Shown here one piece after another: positions 6,861 to 13,927 of a DNA stretch of 14,133 nt. The DNA lies in NCBI GenBank assembly GCA_030831005.1, contig JAURLW010000137.1, positions 1 through 14,133 of the forward strand, in the 5' to 3' direction. The notes beneath the pieces are model-generated. The model was not told the origin of the DNA. It was given only the letters and a program-made list of their open reading frames with translations, and searched no databases. Every line of letters starts with the position of its first letter. Position 1 is the first letter of the stretch. The stretch is from Bacteroidota bacterium (GTDB lineage Bacteria; Bacteroidota; Bacteroidia; Chitinophagales; Chitinophagaceae). A program made the position numbers and the translations under genes.

Positions 6861-7817
6861 TTATTTAGTTATTTCAAAACAATGCCTGTGCAATTTACCA
6901 ACAAAATCAAATGGAGTGGTAAATTTGGTAATATCTTTTATTTTAAAAGCCGGAATAGCCGCTTCGTCTAGTACAAAATTTTTGAAATTATTACTAAAGA
7001 TAATTGTTCCCTCCACTTTAGTTGTTTTTAACACCAGCTTTAAAAGAGCTACATGGTCGCGCTGCACATCAAATATATCTTGCATGCGCTTACTATTACT
7101 AAAAGTAGGTGGATCTACAATTACTAAATCAAAATAATCTTTAGGTGCTGCCTTAAGCCACTCCATAACATCATCTTGCACTAGCATATGCTTATCTGCA
7201 CTATACAATTTATTATACTGTAAGTTTCTTTTTGTCCAATTGATATAGGTGTTTGATAAGTCTACAGAAGTTATCAAATCTGCGCCACCTGCTGCTGCAT
7301 AAACAGAAAACGAGCCGGTGTAACAAAATAAATTTAAAACGCGTTTCCCTTTAGCTTGATCTCTTACATACGCTCTTGTAATTCGATGATCTAAAAATAA
7401 ACCGGTATCTAAATAATCAGAAAGATTAATAATAAAACTCAATCCTTGCTCTTTAACAATTCGCTCAATTTTAGTATTCGCCTCTTTCTCATATTGTGCA
7501 TCTTTATGATTGAGTCTTTTTCGTTCTTTCATGTAAATAAGCTCAACAGAGATCTGCAACACATCAGCAATAACCGCCTTACATTGTTCTACCCATAGTG
7601 CATGCTCATCGTCTTCCATGCAATGCTTTCTTTTATACTCTGACACATATACGGCTCCGTCATACCATTCCATTCTAAAAGGAAATTCTGGTAAGTCATG
7701 ATCATAAAAGCGAAAGCAAGCAATACCTTGTTTAGTGGCAACCTTAGCGATATGTTTCCAAACTTTTTTGATTCTATTTTCAAACATGCTAAACTTAGCA
7801 TCTAATGGCACTGTCAT
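6861..7817 (-). CDS. RlmK-like 23S rRNA (guanine-N7) methyltransferase, stand-alone
   Basis: The 318 aa protein corresponds closely to the C-terminal half of E. coli RlmKL, which methylates N7 of G2069 in 23S rRNA. Shared blocks are MFENRIKKVWKH (11-22), FYDHDLPEFP (37-46), the long invariant LSDYLDTGLFLDHR (132-145), SAM motif I LNLFCYTGSFSV (161-172), VDLSNTY (185-191) and the DPPTFSNSKR catalytic block (235-244), followed by FDVQRDH. The N-terminal THUMP and m2G2445 methylase half of E. coli RlmKL is absent. A start at Met11 would match the E. coli domain edge; the ATG at 7817 is kept because it lies 5 nt from the upstream stop. Family assignment is firm, but the exact base modified is inferred. 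It is part of the tsaD-to-glycosyltransferase run. Confidence 0.88.
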   Translation of the reverse strand: MTVPLDAKFSMFENRIKKVWKHIAKVATKQGIACFRFYDHDLPEFPFRMEWYDGAVYVSEYKRKHCMEDDEHALWVEQCKAVIADVLQISVELIYMKERKRLNHKDAQYEKEANTKIERIVKEQGLSFIINLSDYLDTGLFLDHRITRAYVRDQAKGKRVLNLFCYTGSFSVYAAAGGADLITSVDLSNTYINWTKRNLQYNKLYSADKHMLVQDDVMEWLKAAPKDYFDLVIVDPPTFSNSKRMQDIFDVQRDHVALLKLVLKTTKVEGTIIFSNNFKNFVLDEAAIPAFKIKDITKFTTPFDFVGKLHRHCFEITK

Positions 7818-7822
7818 ATAAC

Positions 7823-8500
7823 TTATTTTAAAAGTAAAAATCGTTTATTAGGAGGTGGTTTGAAATAATTGTTCTTTACATGAGGCAAACTACGAGTCCT
7901 GGCATTAATAAATGCCGTATCTTCTTTATTTTTATCATAAGACTTGATAAAGATTCGCTCATCTACTTGCCACTCTTCAATTTTCAACAATTCTCCACTA
8001 GGTGCGTCAAAAAACTCCCAGGTACCATGTTTGGTTGTGCCTTTATCAGCTGGCACAACAACCTGTTTAAATTTTCCGCTTACTGGATCTTCTACTTTGA
8101 TGGTGTCATATTTATATTTAGAACTTACACTTCTATAATGGCCTATGCAAATTAAATAACCCCTTTCATAAAATTTATTTTCACCATCAAGTAAATTATT
8201 TTTATAATTTTCAATGCGTAATAACTCATTCATTTCGTCTAAAACATACCATAAACCTTCCTTCATTCCATGATTGTAAAAACCATAAGATGTGGTATTC
8301 TCTTCACCTCTTTCTGCATTAGTTTTTAAAAACCAATTACCTTGCTTATTACCTGCCTTATCCAATTGGTTCCAAAGGGTGTCTGCAGTAGTTGAAAGAT
8401 CTTTTTTGACAACTTTATTTTGAGCACATAAATCTACACTTGTATTCAACAAGCAAAAGCTAATAGAGAAAAGAAAAAAGAGGGTTTTCATGGTTTGCAT
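7823..8500 (-). CDS. Secreted MORN-repeat (YwqK-like) protein of unknown function
   Basis: The 225 aa protein has an N-terminal signal peptide (hydrophobic TLFFLFSISFCLL, cleavage probably at CA|Q, residue 26). Degenerate MORN-type repeats follow: KQGNWFLKT (52-60), GFYNHGMKEGLWYV (73-86), LLDGENKFYERG (103-114) and KHGTWEFFDAPSG (157-169), the last followed by LLKIEEW. Such repeats occur in many Bacteroidota exported proteins labelled YwqK-like or antitoxin-like; that label does not establish a toxin-antitoxin role, and no toxin gene is nearby. Two in-frame ATGs (8500 and 8491) are possible starts; both keep the signal peptide. It lies 41 nt after trmN6 and 5 nt before the RlmK-like gene, so it is probably co-transcribed with RNA-modification genes. 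It should act in the periplasm or at the surface. Confidence 0.75.
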   Translation of the reverse strand: MQTMKTLFFLFSISFCLLNTSVDLCAQNKVVKKDLSTTADTLWNQLDKAGNKQGNWFLKTNAERGEENTTSYGFYNHGMKEGLWYVLDEMNELLRIENYKNNLLDGENKFYERGYLICIGHYRSVSSKYKYDTIKVEDPVSGKFKQVVVPADKGTTKHGTWEFFDAPSGELLKIEEWQVDERIFIKSYDKNKEDTAFINARTRSLPHVKNNYFKPPPNKRFLLLK

Positions 8501-8541
8501 AAACTTACAACATATTATACAAAAAATAAAAAGTGTATTGC

Positions 8542-9252
8542 TTATAAGTTAAGATAGTAAGGACTTAATAGTTGTATAAAAGCACTTGTATAAGTACGCT
8601 CTTCATTATAGATAATCAACTCTTCCTGCTTGCAATTGGTATTTACTGACGAACAAATAGCCACTATTCTATTAGGCGCCTTAGACGAATTGGGCTGTAT
8701 AGATAACTTTCTATTTACAAACCATCTTTGCGTTAAAAGCAACTGTTCAAACTTTAAAAACTCATCAAAAGGAAGTAAGACTCCTATTTCCGCTGCGGTA
8801 TTCGTAAGTTGTTGAAATAATGAAACTAATTTTTCTAAGGTCAATTCTTGTTGATGCCGTGCACGATTTCTGGCCGTATCAGGACCTTGTAAACTATTAC
8901 TAAAAAAGGGCGGATTGCAAATTATAAAATCATATGTAGTTTCAAAATTGTAACTCAACGCATCTGCATGAATAAGATTAATTTGCTTTGCATACGGACT
9001 TAAATCAAAATTCTGTTTGGCTTGTACTGAAGCCATTTCATCTATTTCAATGGCATCAATTGTGCAATTAGGATAACGTTGAGCTAACATTAATGTAAGT
9101 AATCCCGTACCGCATCCAAGATCTAAAACGCGTTTACTAGTGCTCGGAATTTGTACCCATGCACCTTGTATACAAGCATCGGTGCTTACTTTCATGGCAC
9201 ATTGGTCTTGATGAATTGTAAACTGCTTAAATTGGAAATAGTTATTACTCAT
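8542..9252 (-). CDS. trmN6: tRNA1(Val) (adenine(37)-N6)-methyltransferase (TrmN6/YfiC family)
   Basis: Methylates N6 of A37 in tRNA1(Val) in E. coli. With the start at 9252 it is 236 aa, matching the family. Visible features are FQFKQFTIHQDQCAMKV (6-22; E. coli FTFKQFFVAHDRCAMKV), SAM motif I VLDLGCGTGLL (42-51), the acidic IEID (68-71), the adenine N6-methylase motif NPPFF (113-117) and a C-terminal tyrosine-leucine tail. The open frame extends two codons upstream to a TTG at 9258, but ATG at 9252 is preferred because it overlaps the tsaD stop as TAATG, the same coupling seen between the hydrolase and glycosyltransferase. The tRNA target in this organism is inferred. It adjoins tsaD, which also modifies tRNA position 37. 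Confidence 0.9.
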   Translation of the reverse strand: MSNNYFQFKQFTIHQDQCAMKVSTDACIQGAWVQIPSTSKRVLDLGCGTGLLTLMLAQRYPNCTIDAIEIDEMASVQAKQNFDLSPYAKQINLIHADALSYNFETTYDFIICNPPFFSNSLQGPDTARNRARHQQELTLEKLVSLFQQLTNTAAEIGVLLPFDEFLKFEQLLLTQRWFVNRKLSIQPNSSKAPNRIVAICSSVNTNCKQEELIIYNEERTYTSAFIQLLSPYYLNL

Positions 9253-10253
9253 TACCAAGTTGCTCGGGGTGAAGGAACTACATTATAATTAACAAAATCT
9301 TTTGCTTCGTATTTGTAATGAGCCACGATTGCTATCATTGCTGCATTGTCGGTACAATATTCAAATGAAGGGATGTAGGTCTCCCAATTTAATTGCTTAC
9401 CTAAGGATTCAAACGCAGATCGTAAACCTTTATTAGCAGACACGCCCCCTGCTATACCAATTTGCTTTACTTTATAATCAGTAGCTGCTTTTTTCAACTT
9501 CATTAAAAGTGATTCAATAATGGTATACTGAACAGATGCACAAATATCATTCAAGTTTTCTTCTACAAAAGCTGGATTTAGCTTTTGCTGTTTTTGTATA
9601 AAATAGAGAATATTCGTTTTTAATCCACTGAAACTAAAATTATAGGCTGGCATATTGCTTTTAGGAAAAACAAAAGCTTGAGGATTCCCTTTTGCTGCTA
9701 AAGCATCAATTATTGGTCCACCAGGATATTTAAGCCCTAACATTTTAGCTGTTTTATCAAAGGCCTCACCAGCAGCATCATCAATAGTTTCTCCAATTAC
9801 ACGCATCTCCAAAGGCGAATCGCAAAGCACTAATTGGGTATGCCCACCTGAAACCGTTAAACATAAAAAAGGGAAACTAGGTTTTGGATCTTCTATAAGA
9901 TGAGCCATTACATGTGCTTGCATATGATGCACTGCAATTAAAGGTAAGGAACGAGCCTGAGCAAATGATTTTGCAAAACACGCACCTACCATTAAAGAGC
10001 CAATTAATCCGGGAGCTTGTGTAAAAGCAACAGCTTCTATTTGTTGCATCGAAATACCAGATTTATCAATAGCGGCTTCTACCACTGGCAAAATAGCATC
10101 CATATGCGCACGCGATGCCAACTCTGGGATCACCCCACCATATTTACTATGATCTAATTGAGTAGTAATAACATTGCTCAATACCACGCCATCATTGATT
10201 ATAGAGGCGCCGGTATCATCACAGGAAGATTCAATTGCAAGTATGATGGCCAT
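9252..10253 (-). CDS. tsaD: tRNA threonylcarbamoyladenosine (t6A37) transferase subunit TsaD
   Basis: TsaD transfers threonylcarbamoyl from TC-AMP to A37 of ANN-decoding tRNAs, working with TsaB and TsaE. The 333 aa protein is full length. It shows the ASKHA-fold start LAIESSCDDTGAS (5-17), ELASRAHMD (44-52), the metal site HHMQAH (His110, His114) with Asp302 in CTDNAAM, SGGHTQL (135-141), the DDAAGEAFDK loop (about 158-167) and IAGGVSANK. It begins the seven-gene run on this strand, just after a terminator that closes the upstream BI-1 gene, so it likely has its own promoter. TATTTTTA (minus strand, 10263-10270) lies 10 nt upstream of the ATG and is one base from the -7 consensus; no -33 box is clear. 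Its stop overlaps trmN6. Confidence 0.96.
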   Translation of the reverse strand: MAIILAIESSCDDTGASIINDGVVLSNVITTQLDHSKYGGVIPELASRAHMDAILPVVEAAIDKSGISMQQIEAVAFTQAPGLIGSLMVGACFAKSFAQARSLPLIAVHHMQAHVMAHLIEDPKPSFPFLCLTVSGGHTQLVLCDSPLEMRVIGETIDDAAGEAFDKTAKMLGLKYPGGPIIDALAAKGNPQAFVFPKSNMPAYNFSFSGLKTNILYFIQKQQKLNPAFVEENLNDICASVQYTIIESLLMKLKKAATDYKVKQIGIAGGVSANKGLRSAFESLGKQLNWETYIPSFEYCTDNAAMIAIVAHYKYEAKDFVNYNVVPSPRATW

Positions 10254-10287
10254 AATAGAATGTAAAAATACATTTTCAATCGCAATA

Positions 10288-10328
10288 AAAAGAAAAATGG
10301 CCTACTCCAATTAGAGTAAGCCATTTTT
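10288..10328 (-). terminator. Rho-independent terminator after the BI-1 gene
   Basis: AAAAATGGCCTACTC (10293-10307) and GAGTAAGCCATTTTT (10314-10328) pair over 15 positions with one mismatch, around the loop caatta. On the reverse strand the hairpin is followed by a T-rich tail (TTTTTCTTTT). It begins 18 nt after the BI-1 stop and separates that unit from tsaD. Confidence 0.82.
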
Positions 10329-10346
10329 AGTTGCAATGAATATCTA

Positions 10347-11078
10347 CTAGTCTCTTTTGCTTCCAAACAGACGTAATAACATTAAAAATAGATTGATAAA
10401 ATCTAAGTATAAAGTAAGTGCGCCAAAAATAGATAGTTTCTTAACATCATTTTCGCTGATCCCTTCTGCACCTATACCGGCACCAATGTTTTTTAATTTT
10501 TGAACATCGTAAGCAGTAAGTCCAGTAAATACCGCAACTCCTACAATACTGATAATATAATCGATAGTTGGATTGCCCATAAACATATTAATTAAAGAGG
10601 CAATAACAATACCAATTAAACCCATAGATAAAATTCGACCAAAAGAGGTTAAATCTTGTTTGGTAGTATAGCCCATAATAGCCATAATGCCAAACATAGA
10701 AGCAGCCGCAGCGAAACAGGTAATAACGGAGCCTTGTGTATATACTAATAAGATAAAACTAAAGCTAATACCTGTGATAGCAGCATAAGCAACGAATAAT
10801 AAAGTAAGCACCGTTGCCGATAATCTAGCGAAACCAAAAGACATGACTAATACAAAAATCAATGGGGCAAACATAGTTATCTTACCTAAACCCGTAAGAC
10901 CTCGCTCACCAATTAAATAGCTTAATAAGGTTTCATTGCTGCTAAAAGCAAAGGCGAAAGCTGTTGAAACCGCTAAAGCAACAAACATCCAAGAAAAAAC
11001 ATTGGACATAAATGACTTTGCAATGTTTTTAGAACCCAACTGGGTACCTTCTACTGTATAATTTGAAAATTGTTCCAT
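10347..11078 (-). CDS. Bax inhibitor-1/YccA family membrane protein
   Basis: The 243 aa protein has about seven hydrophobic membrane segments. Family signatures are MGYTTKQDLTSFGR (about 134-147), FTGLTAYDVQKLK (184-196) and LTLYLDFINLFLMLLRLFG (about 221-239). Asp191 and Asp226 occupy the places of the two aspartates that form the pH-sensitive calcium-leak gate in B. subtilis YetJ, so a calcium or ion leak channel of the inner membrane is plausible; the E. coli relative YccA is an FtsH modulator. The physiological role here is not shown. It starts 33 nt after the pruA stop, with no terminator visible between them, so the two may be co-transcribed, and it is closed by the 10288-10328 hairpin. 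Confidence 0.92.
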   Translation of the reverse strand: MEQFSNYTVEGTQLGSKNIAKSFMSNVFSWMFVALAVSTAFAFAFSSNETLLSYLIGERGLTGLGKITMFAPLIFVLVMSFGFARLSATVLTLLFVAYAAITGISFSFILLVYTQGSVITCFAAAASMFGIMAIMGYTTKQDLTSFGRILSMGLIGIVIASLINMFMGNPTIDYIISIVGVAVFTGLTAYDVQKLKNIGAGIGAEGISENDVKKLSIFGALTLYLDFINLFLMLLRLFGSKRD

Positions 11079-11111
11079 AAAAAATTGTTTTAATAAAATT
11101 ACTAAAAAAAA

Positions 11112-12742
11112 TTAATCTGCTTGATGAAAAGGATATTGATAATTGGTAACCGGTACAAAAGTTTCCTTAATAGTGCGCGGACTCAACCAACGCAACATAT
11201 TCAACATAGACCCTGCTTTATCATTGGTACCTGAAGCCCTAGCACCACCAAATGGCTGTTGGCCTACCACTGCACCCGTAGGTTTGTCATTGATATAAAA
11301 ATTACCAGCGCTGTTTACCAATTTATTAGTTGCTAATTCTAAAGCATATCGATCTTGAGAGAAAATTGCACCCGTTAAAGCATATGCACTTGTGGCATCT
11401 ACGGTATGAAGAATAGCTTCAAAATCATCAGCTGGGTATACGTAAATGGTTAATACTGGGCCAAACAATTCTTCGCACATCGTTTCATAGAACGGATTAG
11501 TAGTTAGGATAACAGTTGGTTCTATAAACCAACCTTTTTCTTTGTTATAATTACCCCCAACTAAAATTTCAGCTTCTTTAGATTGTTTTGCACGATTCAT
11601 ATAAGCCGCTATTTTATCAAAAGAACGTTCGTTAATTACCGCATTTACAAAATTAGTAAAGTCATCTACTACACCCATTTTCAAATCCTTAGTTTGAGCA
11701 ACTAAAGAAGCTAATATTTCAGGAGCAATGTTAGAAGGTAAATAGGCTCTTGAAGCAGCAGAACATTTCTGGCCTTGATACTCAAAAGCACCTCTCACTA
11801 AATTAGCTACTACAGCATCTGGCATGGCACTTTTATGAGCCAAAACAAAATCTTTACCACCTGTTTCGCCAACAATTCTTGGGTAGGTTTTATATTTATG
11901 AATGTTAGTACCAATAGCATTCCACATTTGCTGAAAAACACCTGTAGAGCCCGTGAAGTGAATACCAGAAAAATCTGGATGCGCAAAACAAATCTCCCCA
12001 GTTTTAGGACCATCGGTATAGATTACATTGATTACTCCATCTGGCAAACCTGCTTCTTGCATAATTCCATAAATACTTGAGCAGAATAAATTTGTGCATC
12101 TGAAGGTTTCCATACAATAACATTACCACACATAGCAGGAGCACAAGCTAAATTAGCTCCTATGGCAGTAAAATTGAAAGGGGTAACGGCTAATACAAAT
12201 CCTTCTAATGGACGATATTCCATTCGATTATTAAAACCTACTGGAGAAATCGGTTGTTCTTGATATATTTTAGATAAGAAATGTACATTGAATCTTAAGA
12301 AATCAATCAATTCACATGCTGCATCTATTTCTGCTTGAAAAGCATTTTTACTTTGACCAAGCATGGTAGCTGCATTCATTTTAAAGCGGTATTTGGTAGC
12401 CAATAATTCAGCTGCGCGCATAAAAATTCCCGCTCTATGCTCCCACGACATAGCAGCCCACTGTGTTCTTGCAGCCAATGCAGCTGAAATAGCAGCGTGC
12501 ACATGCGCTTCTTCACCCATATTAAAACAGCCTAAAACATGACTTGTTTCATGTGGTGGATGAATTTGAATTTTATGATTAGTAAAAACTTTTTCGGAAC
12601 CAATATACATAGGTATATCTATCTGCTTGCTTTTTAATTGTGCAATAGCTTCTCTTAAAGCTTTTCTTTCCGGACTATTAGGACCATAATTAAGAACCGT
12701 TTCATTTTTTGGTTCTGGGTAATAAAAATAAGCGTTGTTCAT
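11112..12742 (-). pseudogene. pruA: L-glutamate gamma-semialdehyde (P5C) dehydrogenase, broken by one frameshift
   Basis: PruA oxidises glutamate semialdehyde to glutamate with NAD+, the second step of proline degradation. The gene is split: frame one runs from the ATG at 12742 (MNNAYFYYPEP) to a stop at 12032, and the rest is in the -1 frame to 11112. Joined near 12060 with one base restored, they give 543 aa, the usual size for this family in Bacteroidota. The first part carries GFVLAVTPFNFTAIG and NVIVWKPSDAQIYSAQ; the second resumes at QEAGLPDGVINVIY. It also carries FTGSTGVF, the general-base Glu in GETGGKD (about residue 293 of the joined protein) and catalytic Cys in YQGQKCSA (about 327). 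An upstream ATG at 12814 is rejected because the extra 24 codons are not family-like. Everything outside the junction looks intact, so a recent mutation or a sequence error is likely. Confidence 0.9.
12059..12085 (-). other. Frameshift junction within pruA
   Basis: Up to the codons for VFMEL (ending 12062) frame one matches the family. From Gln at 12059 the -1 frame does (QEAGLPDGV). The reading GAATTATGCAAGAA needs one extra base around 12060-12064 to give E-L-x-Q-E-A. The two frames overlap over 12032-12113. No X-XXY-YYZ slippery heptamer lies in phase in the overlap, so programmed frameshifting is unlikely. Confidence 0.85.
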
Positions 12743-12824
12743 CTTTCTAATTTTAATAAGTAAAGGTACAAATCGGAACGGAATCTTTGTTTTAATATTC
12801 GTTAATTTTATCAAGTAAAATAAA

Positions 12825-12856
12825 TTCGATTATCTAGTGATTCTAACCTAATTTTG
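12825..12856 (+). promoter_or_regulatory. Putative dusB promoter
   Basis: TAATTTTG at 12849-12856 matches the Bacteroidota -7 consensus TAnnTTTG fully. A weak -33 candidate, TTCG (12825-12828), lies 20 nt upstream. The box ends 7 nt before the dusB ATG at 12864, so transcription would begin at or within a few bases of the start codon, giving a leaderless or nearly leaderless mRNA. Confidence 0.5.
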
Positions 12857-12863
12857 CGACGCA

Positions 12864-13850
12864 ATGGTTAAAATTGGTCCCATAAATCTACCAACATTTC
12901 CCTTATTGTTGGCACCCATGGAAGATGTAAGTGATCCTCCCTTCAGAGCTTTGTGTAAAGAGCATGGTGCGGATCTTATGTATACCGAGTTCATATCATC
13001 AGAAGGTCTTATTCGCGATGCTATTAAAAGCAGACAAAAGCTAGATATCTTTGATTACGAAAAACCCATAGGTATACAAATATTTGGTGGAGATGAAGAA
13101 GCCATGGCCTTATCTTCAAAAATTGTATCGGTTACCAAACCTGATTTGGTAGATATCAATTTTGGTTGCCCAGTAAAAAAAGTAGTATGTAAAGGAGCGG
13201 GTGCTGGTGTTTTGAAAGACATAGATTTAATGGTAAGACTCACTAAAGCCGTTGTAAACGCAACTGACTTACCCGTTACCGTAAAAACAAGACTTGGCTG
13301 GGACAATAACAGTTTGAATATAGAAGAAGTGGCTGAGCGCTTGCAAGATGTGGGCATTAAAGCACTAAGTATACATGGCAGAACCCGCATGCAAATGTAT
13401 AAGGGAGAAGCGGATTGGTCGTTAATAGCAAAAGTCAAAAACAATCCTCGCATACATATTCCTATTTTTGGCAATGGCGACATTGACAGTCCAGAAAAGG
13501 CATTGGCCTACAAAAATCGTTATGGTGTAGATGGTGTTATGATAGGCAGAGCAGCAATAGGATATCCTTGGATTTTTAGAGAAATTAAGCACTTTTTAAA
13601 TACAGGCCAACATTTGGCAGCGCCAAGTATAGAGGAGCGTGTAGCTGCTTGCAAAAAGCACCTAGATGGATCTATGGCTTGGAAAGGAGAACGTTTAGGT
13701 ATTTTAGAAATGCGCCGACATTATGCTAATTACTTAAAAGGATTCCCAAATATTAAAGAATTTAGAGCTCGATTGGTAAACTCGCTAGACAAAAACGAAC
13801 TCTATGAAATTTTAGAGGAAGTAAATGCAATTAACTTTGAAGCATCCTAA
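12864..13850 (+). CDS. dusB: tRNA dihydrouridine synthase (DusB/NifR3 type)
   Basis: A flavoenzyme that reduces specific uridines in tRNA to dihydrouridine with NADPH. The 328 aa length is typical. Visible features are the FMN-barrel start LLLAPMEDVSDPPFR (14-28), YTEFISSEG (40-48), DINFGCPVKK with catalytic Cys102 (97-106), VKTRLGW (140-146; Lys141 contacts FMN), the catalytic loop IHGRTRMQMYKG with His171, IFGNGDI (201-207) and GRAAIGYPWIF for phosphate binding. A short C-terminal helical domain follows, containing RRHYANYLKGFP. The pattern fits the DusB (nifR3) subgroup better than DusA or DusC; the target uridine is inferred. It is divergent from pruA (121 nt between starts), has a -7 box immediately upstream, and is followed by kup after 77 nt. 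Confidence 0.94.
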   Translation: MVKIGPINLPTFPLLLAPMEDVSDPPFRALCKEHGADLMYTEFISSEGLIRDAIKSRQKLDIFDYEKPIGIQIFGGDEEAMALSSKIVSVTKPDLVDINFGCPVKKVVCKGAGAGVLKDIDLMVRLTKAVVNATDLPVTVKTRLGWDNNSLNIEEVAERLQDVGIKALSIHGRTRMQMYKGEADWSLIAKVKNNPRIHIPIFGNGDIDSPEKALAYKNRYGVDGVMIGRAAIGYPWIFREIKHFLNTGQHLAAPSIEERVAACKKHLDGSMAWKGERLGILEMRRHYANYLKGFPNIKEFRARLVNSLDKNELYEILEEVNAINFEAS

Positions 13851-13872
13851 ATATTTTATGCATAAATAGATA

Positions 13873-13899
13873 TTTGTAAAAAGAAACCTACTAAATTTG
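13873..13899 (+). promoter_or_regulatory. Putative kup promoter
   Basis: TAAATTTG (13892-13899) is a full match to TAnnTTTG. TTTG at 13873-13876 could be the -33 element, but the 15-nt spacing is shorter than the usual 19. The box lies 28 nt before the GTG start, a normal leader distance. Together with the lack of a clear terminator after dusB, this suggests kup has its own promoter but may also receive read-through. Confidence 0.5.
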
Positions 13900-13927
13900 T
13901 TTTTCATTATTTCTAATACCCTTTTTT

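Noticed and set aside
7823..8500. Toxin-antitoxin module based on YwqK-like repeats
   Set aside because: The protein carries a signal peptide and no toxin-like partner is adjacent; the neighbours are RNA methyltransferases.
9253..9258. TTG at 9258 as the trmN6 start
   Set aside because: The ATG at 9252 overlaps the tsaD stop as TAATG and gives a protein that aligns from its first residues with the family.
12032..12113. Programmed -1 ribosomal frameshifting to make PruA
   Set aside because: No in-phase X-XXY-YYZ heptamer lies in the overlap of the two frames and no obvious stimulatory stem follows. PruA is not known to be recoded.
12743..12814. N-terminal extension of PruA from the ATG at 12814
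   Set aside because: The 24 extra residues are not family-like and cover the probable promoter region; MNNAYF at 12742 is the usual family start.
13855..13866. Perfect palindrome TTTATGCATAAA after dusB as a terminator or operator
   Set aside because: It is AT-rich, has no loop and no T-tract, and 12-bp palindromes of this composition are expected by chance.
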